This document shows positions 55,301-64,000 of a stretch of DNA of 64,000 nt, piece by piece. The stretch comes from Shewanella pneumatophori (GTDB lineage Bacteria > Pseudomonadota > Gammaproteobacteria > Enterobacterales > Shewanellaceae): NCBI RefSeq assembly GCF_023283895.1, contig NZ_JAKILB010000004.1, positions 310,001-374,000 of the forward strand, written 5' to 3'. The translations under genes and the position numbers were made by a program. A model generated the notes under the pieces. It was not told where the DNA came from. It made no database searches and was given only the letters and a program-made list of their open reading frames with translations. Positions within the stretch are counted from its first letter, which is position 1. Each line of letters starts with the position of its first letter.

Positions 55301-55797
55301 AAGCCGCGGGTCTGGTTGTAGCCACTCGCGTGATGATGACAAAACGTGGCTCAAAAATGGGGCTGGTAACCCTTGATGATAAGAGTGCGCGTCTAGAGGT
55401 TATGCTATTTACTGAAGCATTTGAGAAGTTTAATCATTTGCTTGAGAAAGACCGTATCTTGATTATTGAAGGTGAAGTGAGTTTTGATGACTTCTCCGGC
55501 GGTAACCGCATGACTGCACGCAACATTATCGATATGGGCGAAGCACGCAGCCATTTTGCTCATGCAGTTGAAATTGACCTGCAAGCTGAAACGGTTAATC
55601 CACAATGGTTGGGTGAATTTCAAGCCGCTGTAGAGCCTTGGAAAGCCGGTGCTGTGCCTGTCATTATTAATTATGCTCAAGCACAATCTGCCGCACAATT
55701 CACTTTAGGCGATGATTGGCGAGTTAATCCAACCGATGAGTTAATGCTTGCCCTAGAATCATTAACAGGCTCAGACAAGGTTAAGATTGTTTTTTAA
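52327..55797 (+). CDS. dnaE: DNA polymerase III subunit alpha
   Basis: 1156 residues from the chosen start. Replicative polymerase catalytic subunit. An N-terminal PHP domain ([14 protein letters not shown]) is followed by the polymerase core with the aspartates in [16 protein letters not shown], the [14 protein letters not shown] loop, the thumb/fingers HhH region near 830-900, and an OB fold at about 990-1070 ([16 protein letters not shown]). The frame extends to a TTG at 52282, but ATG 52327 gives the conserved [10 protein letters not shown] terminus. The next gene is tilS after 29 bases, with no accA between. Confidence 0.98.
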   Translation: MSDPRFVHLRVHSDFSMSDGLSKVKPIIGKVAELGMPAVALTDQTNMCGLVKFYGACHDNGIKPIIGTDFWLQVPGFDDFCSITALAMDNTGYSNLTLLISDAYLRGNINDKAVIDQEWLAKYSEGLILLSGGKDGDVGRALLKENKAQVDNLISFYQTHFPDRYYLELLRTGRPDEERYLHMAVELAEQKDLPVVATNQVVFARPDQFDAHEIRVAIYDGFTLADPRRPKKYSDQQYFKSSEEMCELFEDIPEAIQNTVEIAKRCNVTVRLHEYFLPNFPTGDLTIEDFLVDVSEKGLEERLEFLFPDPEVRAERRPEYDDRLDVELKVINQMGFPGYFLIVMEFIQWGKDNDIPIGPGRGSGAGSLVAYALKITDLDPLEYDLLFERFLNPERVSMPDFDVDFCMDRRDEVIDHVADLYGRDAVSQIITFGTMAAKAVIRDVGRVLGHPYGFVDRISKMIPAEPGMTLAKAFEVEPGLQESYDADEEVKDLIDMCRILEGVTRNAGKHAGGVVIAPTKITDFSPIYCDTEGLNPVTQFDKNDVETAGLVKFDFLGLRTLTIIDWALQMVNAVKDKNGEERVRIESISLTDPKCFKLLQRYETTAVFQLESRGMKDLIKRLQPDCFEDMIALVALFRPGPLQSGMVDNFIERKHGREEVSYPDAEYQHESLKELLSPTYGIILYQEQVMQIAQVLAGYTLGGADMLRRAMGKKKPEEMAKQRGTFEAGAIKNGVDGDLSMKIFDLVEKFAGYGFNKSHSAAYALVSYQTLWLKTHYPAQFMAAVMSADMDNTDKIVTLVDECERMGMPLLPPDVNKGLFRFTVDDDLNIVYGIGAVKGVGEGPVESILKAREDGPFKDLFDFCARVDLKKLNRRVIEKLICAGALDNLGPHRAAMMATLPEAIRAADQHAKAEAIGQHDMFGLLNSEPEDSKQQFVECTPWPDKVWLEGERDTLGLYLTGHPINQYLKELKHYTSGRLKDVHPTDRGKTMKAAGLVVATRVMMTKRGSKMGLVTLDDKSARLEVMLFTEAFEKFNHLLEKDRILIIEGEVSFDDFSGGNRMTARNIIDMGEARSHFAHAVEIDLQAETVNPQWLGEFQAAVEPWKAGAVPVIINYAQAQSAAQFTLGDDWRVNPTDELMLALESLTGSDKVKIVF

Positions 55798-55826
55798 GAC
55801 AGTTTTTAAGTTAGTGATTTTCTAAT

Positions 55827-57341
55827 ATGAATATTGTTGCTCTCATTCAAGATTGCTTAGCGCAGATACCACTGCCGAGTACAAAATCTAGCGCTATTGA
55901 AGGCCAAAGCGAGCGTAAGCTTGTGCTGGCTTATAGCGGTGGAGTTGACTCTGAAGTCTTAGCCTATGGCTTAGGGAAATTTGCTCGTATCAATAACCAT
56001 GTTGAATGTTTGCTGGTGCATGTTCACCATGGTTTAAGTGCTAATGCAGACAACTGGAGTGAACATTGTTTATCTCAAGCAGCTACATACGGTATTGAGT
56101 GCAAGGTCAAACATGTAAAGGTAAACCAAGCGCCGCGATTAAGTGTTGAAGCTGAAGCAAGAAATGTCCGTTATCAAGCGCTGCTCGAAGAGCTTAACGT
56201 TAATGATGTGCTGATTACTGCACATCATCAAGATGATCAGTTAGAGACCGTGCTGTTAGCGCTAAAACGTGGTTTAGGCCCAAAAGGGCTTGCCGCCATG
56301 GGCAAGGTGCAAACTTTGAAGCAGCATTATTGGGTTGCTCGACCTTTGCTTGATCAAAGCAAAGAGCAAGTAGAGGCCTTTGCCGCTAAACATAATATTG
56401 CTCATATTGAAGATGAAAGTAATTTCGATGATAAGTATGACCGCAATTTTTTACGTTTAGCTATCATACCTAAGCTTAAGCAGCGTTGGAGCGCAATTGC
56501 AGCTACAGCAAGTCGTAGTGCCGAGTTATGTGCAATGCAGCAATCAGTGCTTGATGAAGAAATTGCGACTAAATTGCCATTGGTTAAACAAAAAATAGCT
56601 AACGAATGGGTATTAAAGCTTGATGCTTTAGCTCATTACTCTAGCGCTTGGCAGTCGCTGTTATTACGCGGCTTTATGGATGAACAGGGCTATGCCCCGC
56701 CATCTAAGGTGCAAGGGGAGCAAATTCTCGCTCAGTTACTCCACGCCAAAGATGACGCTCAGGTTGAGATCCGTTTAGCCGATGTCATTATTCGCCGCTT
56801 TAAGCAAAATGGCTATTTTATTGTGCCTACTCTCGCACAGCATAAGGCCAAGCAGATCCCCCCTATAGCATTTGCAAGTATCGAAGAATTAACCTCAGGT
56901 AAATTCCAATTACCAACAGGTGAGTACTTATCAACGCAGCTTGTGCCACTTACAGAGTTAGGATTAACAGCACTTGAGTTAAATAGTGCAGGGGAAACAG
57001 AACAACCATTAAACTGTCGTGGGCTAAATTCTGCAATTTGTAGATTACCGCTTGAGTCTGAATCTATCTCCATAGTGTATGCATTACCTGGGAGTACTCG
57101 TTGTCAGCCGCATTATAGAAGCAAAGGTCGTGAGCTTAAAAAGCTCTGGCAAGAACTAGAGCTTCCGCCTTGGAAGCGAGGATGTGTGCCGCTGTTGTGT
57201 TATAACGATACGCTAGTAGCCGCTATTGGGTACTGGGTTGAGAAAGCTTTTTTAGTAAAGCCTGCCACTGCCGATATGGATAAACAGCAAGACAGTGATT
57301 TAACCGCTACCAACTATGGTTTACGTATTTTTATTAACTAG
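55827..57341 (+). CDS. tilS: tRNA(Ile)-lysidine synthase TilS
   Basis: 504 residues, longer than E. coli TilS (432). It modifies C34 of the AUA-reading tRNA-Ile to lysidine. The N-terminal PP-loop ATPase has YSGGVDSEVLAYGL, VHVHHGLSANADNWS, and TAHHQDDQLETVLLALKRG. The middle domain contains PLLDQSKEQVEAFA and the C-terminal TilS domain PHYRSKGRELKKLWQELELPPW. Extra length is spread over an N-terminal 15 residues and the region 320-400. ATG start; only 29 bases from dnaE, so probably co-transcribed. Confidence 0.96.
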   Translation: MNIVALIQDCLAQIPLPSTKSSAIEGQSERKLVLAYSGGVDSEVLAYGLGKFARINNHVECLLVHVHHGLSANADNWSEHCLSQAATYGIECKVKHVKVNQAPRLSVEAEARNVRYQALLEELNVNDVLITAHHQDDQLETVLLALKRGLGPKGLAAMGKVQTLKQHYWVARPLLDQSKEQVEAFAAKHNIAHIEDESNFDDKYDRNFLRLAIIPKLKQRWSAIAATASRSAELCAMQQSVLDEEIATKLPLVKQKIANEWVLKLDALAHYSSAWQSLLLRGFMDEQGYAPPSKVQGEQILAQLLHAKDDAQVEIRLADVIIRRFKQNGYFIVPTLAQHKAKQIPPIAFASIEELTSGKFQLPTGEYLSTQLVPLTELGLTALELNSAGETEQPLNCRGLNSAICRLPLESESISIVYALPGSTRCQPHYRSKGRELKKLWQELELPPWKRGCVPLLCYNDTLVAAIGYWVEKAFLVKPATADMDKQQDSDLTATNYGLRIFIN

Positions 57342-57461
57342 GCTGGGTTTATTCAGTGCCAGTTTCAACATACTTACCGTTACATAGGTTCTTTGTTTAA
57401 TTAAAGCTATTAGATGTTAGCGATGTTTTTAGCTTGTTCAATCGTTAGTCTGTATTGCGTG

Positions 57462-58343
57462 CTATTCATGCTGAATTTGATAACACTGTCTGCCAGCTGC
57501 TTTTGCCTTGTATAGTGCGTTATCAGCGCGTAAATAGAGGCTCTTTTCTGAATCGTTCACTTGCCATTGGGCTATGCCCATACTCGTACTGACTTGATAC
57601 TTTTCAAGATAATCATGGCTTGCTAGTGCATCTAAAATACGCTGGCAAAGCAGTGAAGCAACCTTGGTATCCGCTTGCAGCAAAATGGTAAATTCATCAC
57701 CACCAATTCGAAATGCCAGATCCGTATCCCGAATAATGCTATTGAGTAATTCTGCAAACTCAATTAGCGCGTTATCACCAAGTTGGTGACCAAAGTCATC
57801 ATTGAGCTGTTTAAAGTTATCTAAGTCTAATGCGATTAGGCTCAATGGGGCCTGATTTCGTTCGGCACGTGCGATCTCTTTTCTTAAGCTTTCTCTGTAG
57901 TAGTGTCGATTGCCTAGCTTTGTCAGTGAGTCGTACATCGCCTGCTGCGACATCTCTTTATACTGCACAGCGTTGATTAAAGGCTGTAAAACCAAAGATT
58001 GTAATTGCGCTAATCTTTGGGTTTGCGACGGCACTAAAGGCGCTTTAAGCATATAGTTAATGGTAAATTTACGCTCTGCAAAAGTTATGTTTTGCTCAAT
58101 TACATAACCTTGCTGCTGGCCCCAATGGAACTGGAAGTCTTTATATTCCAAGCGGATCCCATAAAGCGGCAAATGTTGCCCCATGATTTTGCCAAAACAG
58201 GCAAATACTGTCCGGGGATCAAGATGCTGATGCAGTTGCTGAATAATATCGACAAGATCAACCTCAAGCGGCATCGACATACCTGTCCCCATAGGACTGC
58301 GGTATTCGATAGAGCGAGACTCAGTCGCTAAGCCAAATTCCAT
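57462..58343 (-). CDS. Diguanylate cyclase (GGDEF)
   Basis: 293 residues. The C-terminal GGDEF domain (about 130-290) has the intact active site FRIGGDEFTILL and an RxxD inhibitory site five residues before it (RDTDLAFRIGGDEF), so it should make cyclic di-GMP and be product-inhibited. The N-terminal 125 residues have no membrane segment or signal motif; they may form a GAF-like sensory domain, but I do not recognise it. Single gene, convergent with tilS; no terminator is obvious in the 120-base gap. Confidence 0.9.
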   Translation of the reverse strand: MEFGLATESRSIEYRSPMGTGMSMPLEVDLVDIIQQLHQHLDPRTVFACFGKIMGQHLPLYGIRLEYKDFQFHWGQQQGYVIEQNITFAERKFTINYMLKAPLVPSQTQRLAQLQSLVLQPLINAVQYKEMSQQAMYDSLTKLGNRHYYRESLRKEIARAERNQAPLSLIALDLDNFKQLNDDFGHQLGDNALIEFAELLNSIIRDTDLAFRIGGDEFTILLQADTKVASLLCQRILDALASHDYLEKYQVSTSMGIAQWQVNDSEKSLYLRADNALYKAKAAGRQCYQIQHE

Positions 58344-58546
58344 TGTTGTGTTCTCCCCGTATATCGCGGTACTGTTTTAACTGAACGTTAACCTTCTAGT
58401 AAAGTGTTAAGCAATAATTGTGCCGGATTACTGGCTAATAATATTTGTCTTTATTTGTCATTAGGTTACTCTCTAGTTAATTAAATGGAATAAACAAGTG
58501 TCGGCATTTTGACGAGTGCAGAACATTAAAGGAGGACACAATACCG

Positions 58547-60496
58547 ATGGAACACAGCTTTTTGATTCAAATTTTGCTGATGTTGGTGATTGCCATTGTG
58601 TCTATCGCCATCTTAAGGCGAGCAGGACTTCCCGCAATTTTAGCTTACTTAATTACGGGGGTGATAAGTGGCCCTAGTGGGTTCCATTGGTTTACTCAGC
58701 ATCAAATGCAATCGGTAGCCGAATTGGGTGTTGTGCTATTGATGTTCAGTCTAGGTCTGGAGTTTTCTCTGCCAAGATTATGGGCAATGCGCCGCACAGT
58801 ATTTGGCCTAGGTAGTGCACAGGTCTTGGTGACCACCATCTTAAGTATGGCAATTGCTTTACTGTGTAATCTAACCATCACGGAATCAGTGGTTGTTGGC
58901 TCAGCTATCGCATTATCATCAACCGCGATTGTGCTCAAATTACTCAACGAGCAGGGCTGGCTAAGACGGCGTCATGGCGAGTTATCAGTCAGTGTGTTGT
59001 TATTTCAAGATATTGCGGTTGTGCCGTTATTAATCTTATTACCTTTGCTTGCCAGTGACGGTGAGGCGTTGCTTTGGAATGATGTGGTTTTCGCTTTACT
59101 CAAAGGTGTATTAGCCTTTATAGCGTTGATGGCATTTGGTAAATGGGCCTTGCCAAAACTTTTTGATGAGGTGGCGCGCTCACGTTCTAATGAGCTATTT
59201 GTATTATCCACGTTAGTTGTTGCATTAGTTACAGGGGCAATTACTCAGTGGCTAGGTTTATCAATGGCACTAGGTGCCTTTATGGCCGGTATGTTGCTGG
59301 GCGAAAGTCAGTACCGTCGTCAACTAGAGGCGGATATTAGGCCATTTCGCGATCTATTAATGGGTCTGTTCTTTATTTCTATCGGTATGCTGCTCGATTT
59401 TGAGCTAGTCACTCAATACTGGTGGCAGATCATCTTTATTCTTATCGCGGTGATTCTAGGCAAAGCCTTAGTTATTTTCTCTCTTCTAAAAGTAGCCAAA
59501 GAATCATTTCGCTCATCAGTGGCAACGGCGCTAAGCCTTGCCCAAGTCGGTGAGTTCAGTTTTGTTGTATTAGCTTTGGCCGTTAACTATCAATTATTAG
59601 ACAATAAAACCAGTACCACGCTGGTAATGGTTGCAGTGCTTTCTATGGCGTTAGCGCCTTGGTTAGTGCGCCACAGTGTCGATATAGCAAGAATGCTGCA
59701 AGGGCTTAAACCTAAAGCCGATAAAAATGAGTCGCTGAATGTCACCGTCGATGCGACCGATGATTTGGTATTAATTCTAGGATACGGCCGAGTAGGGCAA
59801 ACTATTGCTCGGTTTATGAAAACTGAAGCTATTCCTTATTTGGTGCTGGATCTAGATCCAACACGTGTCTCGGAGGCAAGAGCTGCTGGTGAGCCGGTAT
59901 ATTTTGGCGATGTATGTAAACGGAGCATCTTAAAGCAAGCCAAAGTACGCGATGCCAAGTTAATTGTAATTACCTTTAGTAGCGAGCGAATATTAGAGGA
60001 AGTATTACCTTTATGTCGCCAATTAGCGCCGGAGGCTAAAATCTTGGTGCGTACCCGTGATGACTCAGGTATGGAAGCACTAGAGGAGGCGGGGGCCAGT
60101 CAGGTTATTCCTGAAACGTTAGAAGGTAGCCTAATGCTGGTATCGCAAGTCTTATATCAATGCGGTGTGCCATTAGCGCGAATTTTAAAACGTCTTGAAA
60201 TAGAGCGTCGTAATCATTACCAATATTTGCATGGTTTCTTCTCTGGCGCCGAAACAGATTTCACCTTGGAGCTGTTGCACGCCGTGGCCTTACCTAAAGG
60301 CGCTAACGCTGTCGGGCAAACCTTGGCTGATATTCCATGGGACAAGTTAAGAGTGGAGCTTAGAGCGGTTAGAAGGGCGGGCGCAGAAGTTGAAAGCCCA
60401 GAGCTTGATTGGCAAATTAAACCTGGCGATATCCTTATCTTACTTGGTAAACCTAGGCGTATAGAAAAAGCTGAGATCTTTCTTTTACAAGGCTAG
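58547..60496 (+). CDS. Kef-type cation/proton antiporter (CPA2) with RCK domain
   Basis: 649 residues. About 12 membrane segments occupy 1-385 (Na/H exchanger fold; GLEFSLPRLWAMRR, LLFQDIAVVPLLIL, AFMAGMLLGESQYRRQ). A Rossmann RCK_N domain follows (ILGYGRVGQTIARFM, DLDPTRVSEAR) at about 400-520 and a TrkA-C domain at the end (about 560-645). This is the KefB/KefC/YbaL architecture, exchanging potassium (or sodium) for protons; ligand and ion specificity are not determinable. ATG with AAAGGAGG upstream. Followed 36 bases later by the SGNH hydrolase gene. Confidence 0.92.
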   Translation: MEHSFLIQILLMLVIAIVSIAILRRAGLPAILAYLITGVISGPSGFHWFTQHQMQSVAELGVVLLMFSLGLEFSLPRLWAMRRTVFGLGSAQVLVTTILSMAIALLCNLTITESVVVGSAIALSSTAIVLKLLNEQGWLRRRHGELSVSVLLFQDIAVVPLLILLPLLASDGEALLWNDVVFALLKGVLAFIALMAFGKWALPKLFDEVARSRSNELFVLSTLVVALVTGAITQWLGLSMALGAFMAGMLLGESQYRRQLEADIRPFRDLLMGLFFISIGMLLDFELVTQYWWQIIFILIAVILGKALVIFSLLKVAKESFRSSVATALSLAQVGEFSFVVLALAVNYQLLDNKTSTTLVMVAVLSMALAPWLVRHSVDIARMLQGLKPKADKNESLNVTVDATDDLVLILGYGRVGQTIARFMKTEAIPYLVLDLDPTRVSEARAAGEPVYFGDVCKRSILKQAKVRDAKLIVITFSSERILEEVLPLCRQLAPEAKILVRTRDDSGMEALEEAGASQVIPETLEGSLMLVSQVLYQCGVPLARILKRLEIERRNHYQYLHGFFSGAETDFTLELLHAVALPKGANAVGQTLADIPWDKLRVELRAVRRAGAEVESPELDWQIKPGDILILLGKPRRIEKAEIFLLQG

Positions 60497-60532
60497 AGAT
60501 GTTTATAAATCATCGAGGTAACAGGAAAACTT

Positions 60533-61252
60533 ATGCACTATTTGATACTTATTTTGCTAGCACCACTTTTTATTTTCCAAGCAAAACGAGTCAAGAAAAA
60601 TACGCCAAGATTACCTGAAGCTAAAGGTGAAAGAGCCGGAGTGACAGGTAATGGCGAGCAATTATCTGTGCTTATTTTTGGCGACTCTGCGGCGGCTGGC
60701 GTGGGCGTTTCATGTCAATCACAAGCGCTTAGTGGCGTGGTAGCTGAGGCTTTAGCCAAGCAATATCAAGTTAGCTGGCAGCTTTGGGCTAAATCGGGTT
60801 ACAACACAGCAAGAGCATTAACAATGCTGCAGAAAAAGCTAGATTCAAAACCAAGATTGCGACTCGATGCGGCGATAGTCTCGCTTGGAGTTAACGATGT
60901 ATTGAGTCCGTTATCAGCGAAAACTTGGCTTAAGCAACAACAAGCATTGGTGGAGTTGATGAGTACTGATGCGCAGTGTAAAACGCTGGTGTTAACTCGC
61001 GTACCGCCTATGGGGGAGTTTCCTGTTTTACCGCAACCGCTACGATGGTTTTTAGGTAAGCGCAGCCAAGAATTTAACCGCCAGTTAGAGCGTTATGTCA
61101 AAACAGAAGCTCGTTGTGTTTTGCTTGAATTTGGACAGCAGCTAGACGGCAGCGCAATGGCAAGTGATGGATTTCACCCCGGGCCGCTTATCTATCAAGA
61201 TTGGGGGCAAACTGCAGCTAAGGTTATTCTGCAACATACAACCACAAGCTAA
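60533..61252 (+). CDS. SGNH/GDSL hydrolase
   Basis: 239 residues. One N-terminal hydrophobic segment (about 2-17) is followed by Lys/Arg, consistent with a membrane anchor or an uncleaved signal. Block I FGDSAAAGVGV (catalytic Ser in GDS), block III GVNDV, and block V SDGFHPG with Asp and His complete the SGNH catalytic set. The family includes lysophospholipases, esterases and deacetylases; substrate unknown. It follows the antiporter gene by 36 bases and may be co-transcribed. Convergent with the patatin gene. Confidence 0.9.
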   Translation: MHYLILILLAPLFIFQAKRVKKNTPRLPEAKGERAGVTGNGEQLSVLIFGDSAAAGVGVSCQSQALSGVVAEALAKQYQVSWQLWAKSGYNTARALTMLQKKLDSKPRLRLDAAIVSLGVNDVLSPLSAKTWLKQQQALVELMSTDAQCKTLVLTRVPPMGEFPVLPQPLRWFLGKRSQEFNRQLERYVKTEARCVLLEFGQQLDGSAMASDGFHPGPLIYQDWGQTAAKVILQHTTTS

Positions 61253-61264
61253 ATATGCCAAGTG

Positions 61265-61299
61265 GTTTAGTGTTTAGTGTTTAGTGTTTGGTGTTTGAA
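61265..61299. repeat. Heptamer tandem repeat
   Basis: GTTTAGT is repeated three times (61265-61285), then degenerate copies GTTTGGT and GTTTGAA up to 61299. It lies in the 54-base gap between the convergent SGNH-hydrolase and patatin genes. No hairpin terminator is visible there. Confidence 0.85.
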
Positions 61300-61306
61300 T
61301 ATTGCC

Positions 61307-62431
61307 CTAATCTATTTTGAAAAAGTGCTTTATTTCATCAATTTGGCACATAGCGTCTTGATAACCCAGTTCGATTAGCGCACTACAATATCCTTGCTCA
61401 AATAATAAATAAGACACAATACTTGAATCTGAGTGCTCATTTATCCCCAGTGCCCGTAACATCATTTTGATGGCAAAAGGCATATCTTCAAAGTAACGCG
61501 ATGCCATAGCACTTAAATCTTCACTAGGTTTTATCACTAAGGTTTCAATGCGCTTTAAGGCGAGTTTTTGACGACTTTTTTCAGGGATTAGCTCGAGCGT
61601 GTTATTGATCCGCTCCAGCCGTTCAAGATCGCTATTTAAGGTGTCGGAGAAAATGGTATCGAGTAAGTGGCCGGCAATAGTGGCAGTTTTGGGATGATGA
61701 GCTAACTCTTTGGCTTGTACCTTATGTGGGCTCTCAAGGTTAATCACCATAATTTTATCAGCACCTAGATGAATGGGGCCGCTTAAAGGCGCGAGTTGGT
61801 GCACTGAGCCATCGCCATAATACTCCTGGTTCACCCTTACTGACGGAAACACTAAAGGGATCGCAGCACTGGCAAGTAAATGGTCGGTGTGTAGCCTTGT
61901 ACGTACTCCATGACGTCTAGCTCGTTGCCAGTTATCAATATGAGCATTGGCTTGAAAAAAGGTTACTGAGCGCGAATTGTTATAGCAGGAAGTATCTAAA
62001 CTGACGGCTTCTAGCGCACCGCTATTAATATTACGGTCAATACGTTCAAAACTGATTAAGTTATTGAGCAGTTGACGCAGTGGATCACTATTAAATAGGC
62101 TGCCAGCTGTATTGGATGCGCTATTACTTTGTAGGCCTTTTAAAGCCATTTTACTTAAGTGTTTTAACACTCCGCCTATGGAGGCGTGGTAAACTTTTTT
62201 AGCATGAATATGACGCCATACCCATTCAAGTTTTCTCACTCCTAAATGAAAACAAGAGGCATGAGTGGCTAATGAGGTGGCGTTAATTGCACCCGCTGAC
62301 GTGCCGCAGACAATTTTAAAAGGAATGCCGTGGTTACGTGGATAAAATTGCACAATCGCCTTGAGCACACCAATTTGATAAGCCGCTCTTGCGCCACCAC
62401 CACCGAGTACCAACGCCGTTTTTTGTTGCAA
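61307..62431 (-). CDS. Patatin-like phospholipase
   Basis: 374 residues. The oxyanion loop GGGGARAAYQIGVLKAI, nucleophile elbow GTSAGAIN (Ser near 46) and catalytic Asp in YYGDGSVHQLAPLSG (about 208) form the patatin catalytic dyad. No signal peptide, so probably cytosolic or peripheral at the inner membrane. It likely hydrolyses acyl ester bonds of phospholipids. The C-terminal 120 residues (LERINNTLELIPEKSR and on) are helical and not recognised. ATG start. A repeat element and a 528-base gap lie upstream. Confidence 0.92.
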   Translation of the reverse strand: MQQKTALVLGGGGARAAYQIGVLKAIVQFYPRNHGIPFKIVCGTSAGAINATSLATHASCFHLGVRKLEWVWRHIHAKKVYHASIGGVLKHLSKMALKGLQSNSASNTAGSLFNSDPLRQLLNNLISFERIDRNINSGALEAVSLDTSCYNNSRSVTFFQANAHIDNWQRARRHGVRTRLHTDHLLASAAIPLVFPSVRVNQEYYGDGSVHQLAPLSGPIHLGADKIMVINLESPHKVQAKELAHHPKTATIAGHLLDTIFSDTLNSDLERLERINNTLELIPEKSRQKLALKRIETLVIKPSEDLSAMASRYFEDMPFAIKMMLRALGINEHSDSSIVSYLLFEQGYCSALIELGYQDAMCQIDEIKHFFKID

Positions 62432-62565
62432 CTCGACGCTCCTTATCGTTTGAAAAATACAACGTATTTATAATCTTGCTGTTAATTTCAGAATATGTGA
62501 CTCCGCTAGCTTGTTCAAGAAAAAGCTTAAAAATTATTCACGCATTGCAATTAATAAAATCTCTT

Positions 62566-62831
62566 ATACCAATCAGTATAAGAATTTGATCAACTCAGAA
62601 CGATTTTTGGCAAACTAATTCAAGATGAATAGCTGTAATAATGGTTATTCCCTTATCAAGCTATTCAACGCAGAAGTAGGCAGCCAAAAACGTTCCAGAA
62701 TGGCGAGTTTTAGCGATTCTGATGCTGTGTTAACGAATTCGAACGTAGAACAACTATGCTCTTCATTCGTTGCCTTGCCTCAAAATCGCTAAACTCTCGC
62801 TGAGTGATTAAATGTTTATACTGATTGGTAT
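62566..62831. repeat. MITE-like element with 16-bp terminal inverted repeats
   Basis: ATACCAATCAGTATAA (62566-62581) and its exact complement TTATACTGATTGGTAT (62816-62831) bound a 266-base non-coding element. A TTA flanks each end if the terminal repeat is taken as 15 bp, which may be a target duplication. Inside is a 9-bp hairpin TGAATAGCT/AGCTATTCA (62626-62634, 62659-62667). A shorter relative lies at 29594-29742. No transposase frame is present. The rest of 62432-62960 holds the proS terminator and nothing else recognisable. Confidence 0.82.
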
Positions 62832-62887
62832 TAAGCGGTATCGAAGGCGATATGTTTGTCTTGAGATTCTGGATTTTTCCCATAAAA

Positions 62888-62916
62888 AAACGCCGATGTG
62901 ATAAACATCGGCGTTT
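62888..62916 (-). terminator. Terminator of proS
   Basis: A 12-bp stem AAACGCCGATGT / ACATCGGCGTTT (62888-62899, 62905-62916) lies 45 bases after the proS stop, with a run of seven T on the transcribed strand. Confidence 0.92.
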
Positions 62917-62960
62917 GTAGATTATCGAGTTGGATACTCGTGATAAAAGCCTGTTAGCGA

Positions 62961-64000
62961 TTAAGCTTGTTGTGCTTTTAAGAACTCAACGATTTGGTCT
63001 AGTGGGATATCTTGCTTCTCACCAGTACGGCGGTTCTTATATTCGAACATACCGTTATCGATGTTACGGTCACCAATAACCACTACATGTGGAATACCGA
63101 TAAGCTCCATATCGGCAAACATTACACCTGGACGCTCTTTACGATCATCAAACATCACTTCGATACCAGCGTCGTTTAGATCTTGGTAAAGCTGCTCAGC
63201 GATATCTTTAACGCGGTGCGACTTGTGCATGTTCATTGGCAAAATACCAACAGTGAACGGTGCAATCGCTTCTGGCCAGATAATACCGCGATCATCGTTG
63301 TTTTGCTCAATTGCAGCGGCAACCATACGGCTAACACCAACACCGTAACAACCCATAAGTAGAGTCTGTGACTTACCGTTTTGGTCAAGTACGTTAGCGT
63401 TCATTGCTTCTGAGTAGTTAGTACCTAGCTGGAAGATATGACCCACTTCGATACCGCGAAGCAGGGCAATGGTACCTTTACCACATGGGCTAGGCTCACC
63501 TTCGATGATGTTACGTAGATCGAATGCAGCAGCCTCTGGAAGATCGCGCTCCCAGTTGATACCGAAATAGTGCTTACCATCTTCGTTTGCACCAGCGCCA
63601 AAGTCACTCATGATGCTAACGCTGTGGTCAACAAATACAGGCATGTTTAGGCCAACAGGACCGATAGAGCCAGTTCCTGCGCCTACAGCATCACGAATAG
63701 CAGCTTCGTCAGCAAACTCAAATGGTGCTAATACCGCATCTAGTTTCTCAGCTTTAACTTCGTTTAGCTCGTGGTCACCACGGATAACGATAGCCACTAA
63801 TGGCGCTTCTTCAGTTGCACCTTTAACGATAAGTGTTTTAACTGTTTTCTCAATCGCAATACCGTGTTGCTCAACAAGTTCAGCAATCGTTTTAGCGTTT
63901 GGCGTGTCAACTAACGTCATTTCGCTAGTTGCTGCTTGACGCGTTTCAGTTGGCATTGGCGCTTCACATTTTTCAATGTTTGCAGCGTAATCGCTTTCTG
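62961..64000 (-). CDS. proS: Prolyl-tRNA synthetase, C-terminal part (cut by window edge)
   Basis: The last 346 or so codons are present; the frame is open at 64000, so the N-terminal class II core with motifs 1 and 2 lies outside. Visible are most of the YbaK-like editing insertion ([20 protein letters not shown], then [17 protein letters not shown]), class II motif 3 ([17 protein letters not shown]), and the anticodon-binding domain ([38 protein letters not shown]). This is the bacterial-type ProRS with editing domain. It charges tRNA-Pro. An internal ATG at 63956 is not the start. A terminator follows. Confidence 0.96.
   Translation of the reverse strand, partial: ESDYAANIEKCEAPMPTETRQAATSEMTLVDTPNAKTIAELVEQHGIAIEKTVKTLIVKGATEEAPLVAIVIRGDHELNEVKAEKLDAVLAPFEFADEAAIRDAVGAGTGSIGPVGLNMPVFVDHSVSIMSDFGAGANEDGKHYFGINWERDLPEAAAFDLRNIIEGEPSPCGKGTIALLRGIEVGHIFQLGTNYSEAMNANVLDQNGKSQTLLMGCYGVGVSRMVAAAIEQNNDDRGIIWPEAIAPFTVGILPMNMHKSHRVKDIAEQLYQDLNDAGIEVMFDDRKERPGVMFADMELIGIPHVVVIGDRNIDNGMFEYKNRRTGEKQDIPLDQIVEFLKAQQA

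Overview
The window reads as a chromosomal segment of a marine, EPA-producing Shewanella (Gammaproteobacteria, Alteromonadales). The evidence is a pfa polyunsaturated-fatty-acid synthase locus with six tandem ACPs, the yqcC-truC-yqcA/syd/queF neighbourhood, and the dapD-glnD-map / rpsB-tsf-pyrH-frr-uppS-cdsA-dxr-rseP-bamA-skp-lpxD-fabZ-lpxA-lpxB-rnhB-dnaE block. Genus is inferred from gene content and protein character; no search was run.

Left part (1-17300): the minus-strand operon pfaR-pfaA-pfaB-pfaC, with pfaC running off the left edge. Each stop codon overlaps the next start by one base. PfaA is a 2756-residue synthase (KS-MAT-6xACP-KR-DH-like), PfaB carries an acyltransferase, and PfaC begins with a ketosynthase. 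The activating phosphopantetheinyl transferase PfaE lies on the plus strand, separated from pfaR by a large TonB-dependent receptor gene and an AT-rich gap. PfaR looks like a domesticated IS481-type transposase without its catalytic triad.

Middle part (17300-36200): a secreted alkyl sulfatase with a divergent LysR regulator; queF/syd; several small conserved genes of unknown function (DUF2310, DUF3192, DUF2789, DUF962, DUF3301, DUF3549, DUF3718 types); and a gene-free 1.1 kb stretch that best fits two tandem CsrB-type regulatory RNAs. Each of these has many GGA motifs, an upstream UvrY/GacA-type palindrome and its own terminator. yqcC-truC, a MioC-like flavodoxin, purU, dapD, glnD and map follow.

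Right part (36200-64000): a long plus-strand block for translation (S2, EF-Ts, RRF), UMP kinase, isoprenoid and phospholipid precursors (UppS, CdsA, Dxr), envelope assembly (RseP, BamA, Skp), lipid A synthesis (LpxD, FabZ, LpxA, LpxB), RNase HII and DNA polymerase III alpha. Then come tilS (directly after dnaE, with no accA), a diguanylate cyclase, a Kef-type antiporter, an SGNH hydrolase, a patatin-like phospholipase, a TIR-bounded repeat element, and the 3' part of proS.

Most of the window is ordinary core genome. The points most worth following up are the transposase-derived PfaR, the paired CsrB-like RNAs, and a dispersed repeat whose two copies preserve a hairpin through compensatory base changes.
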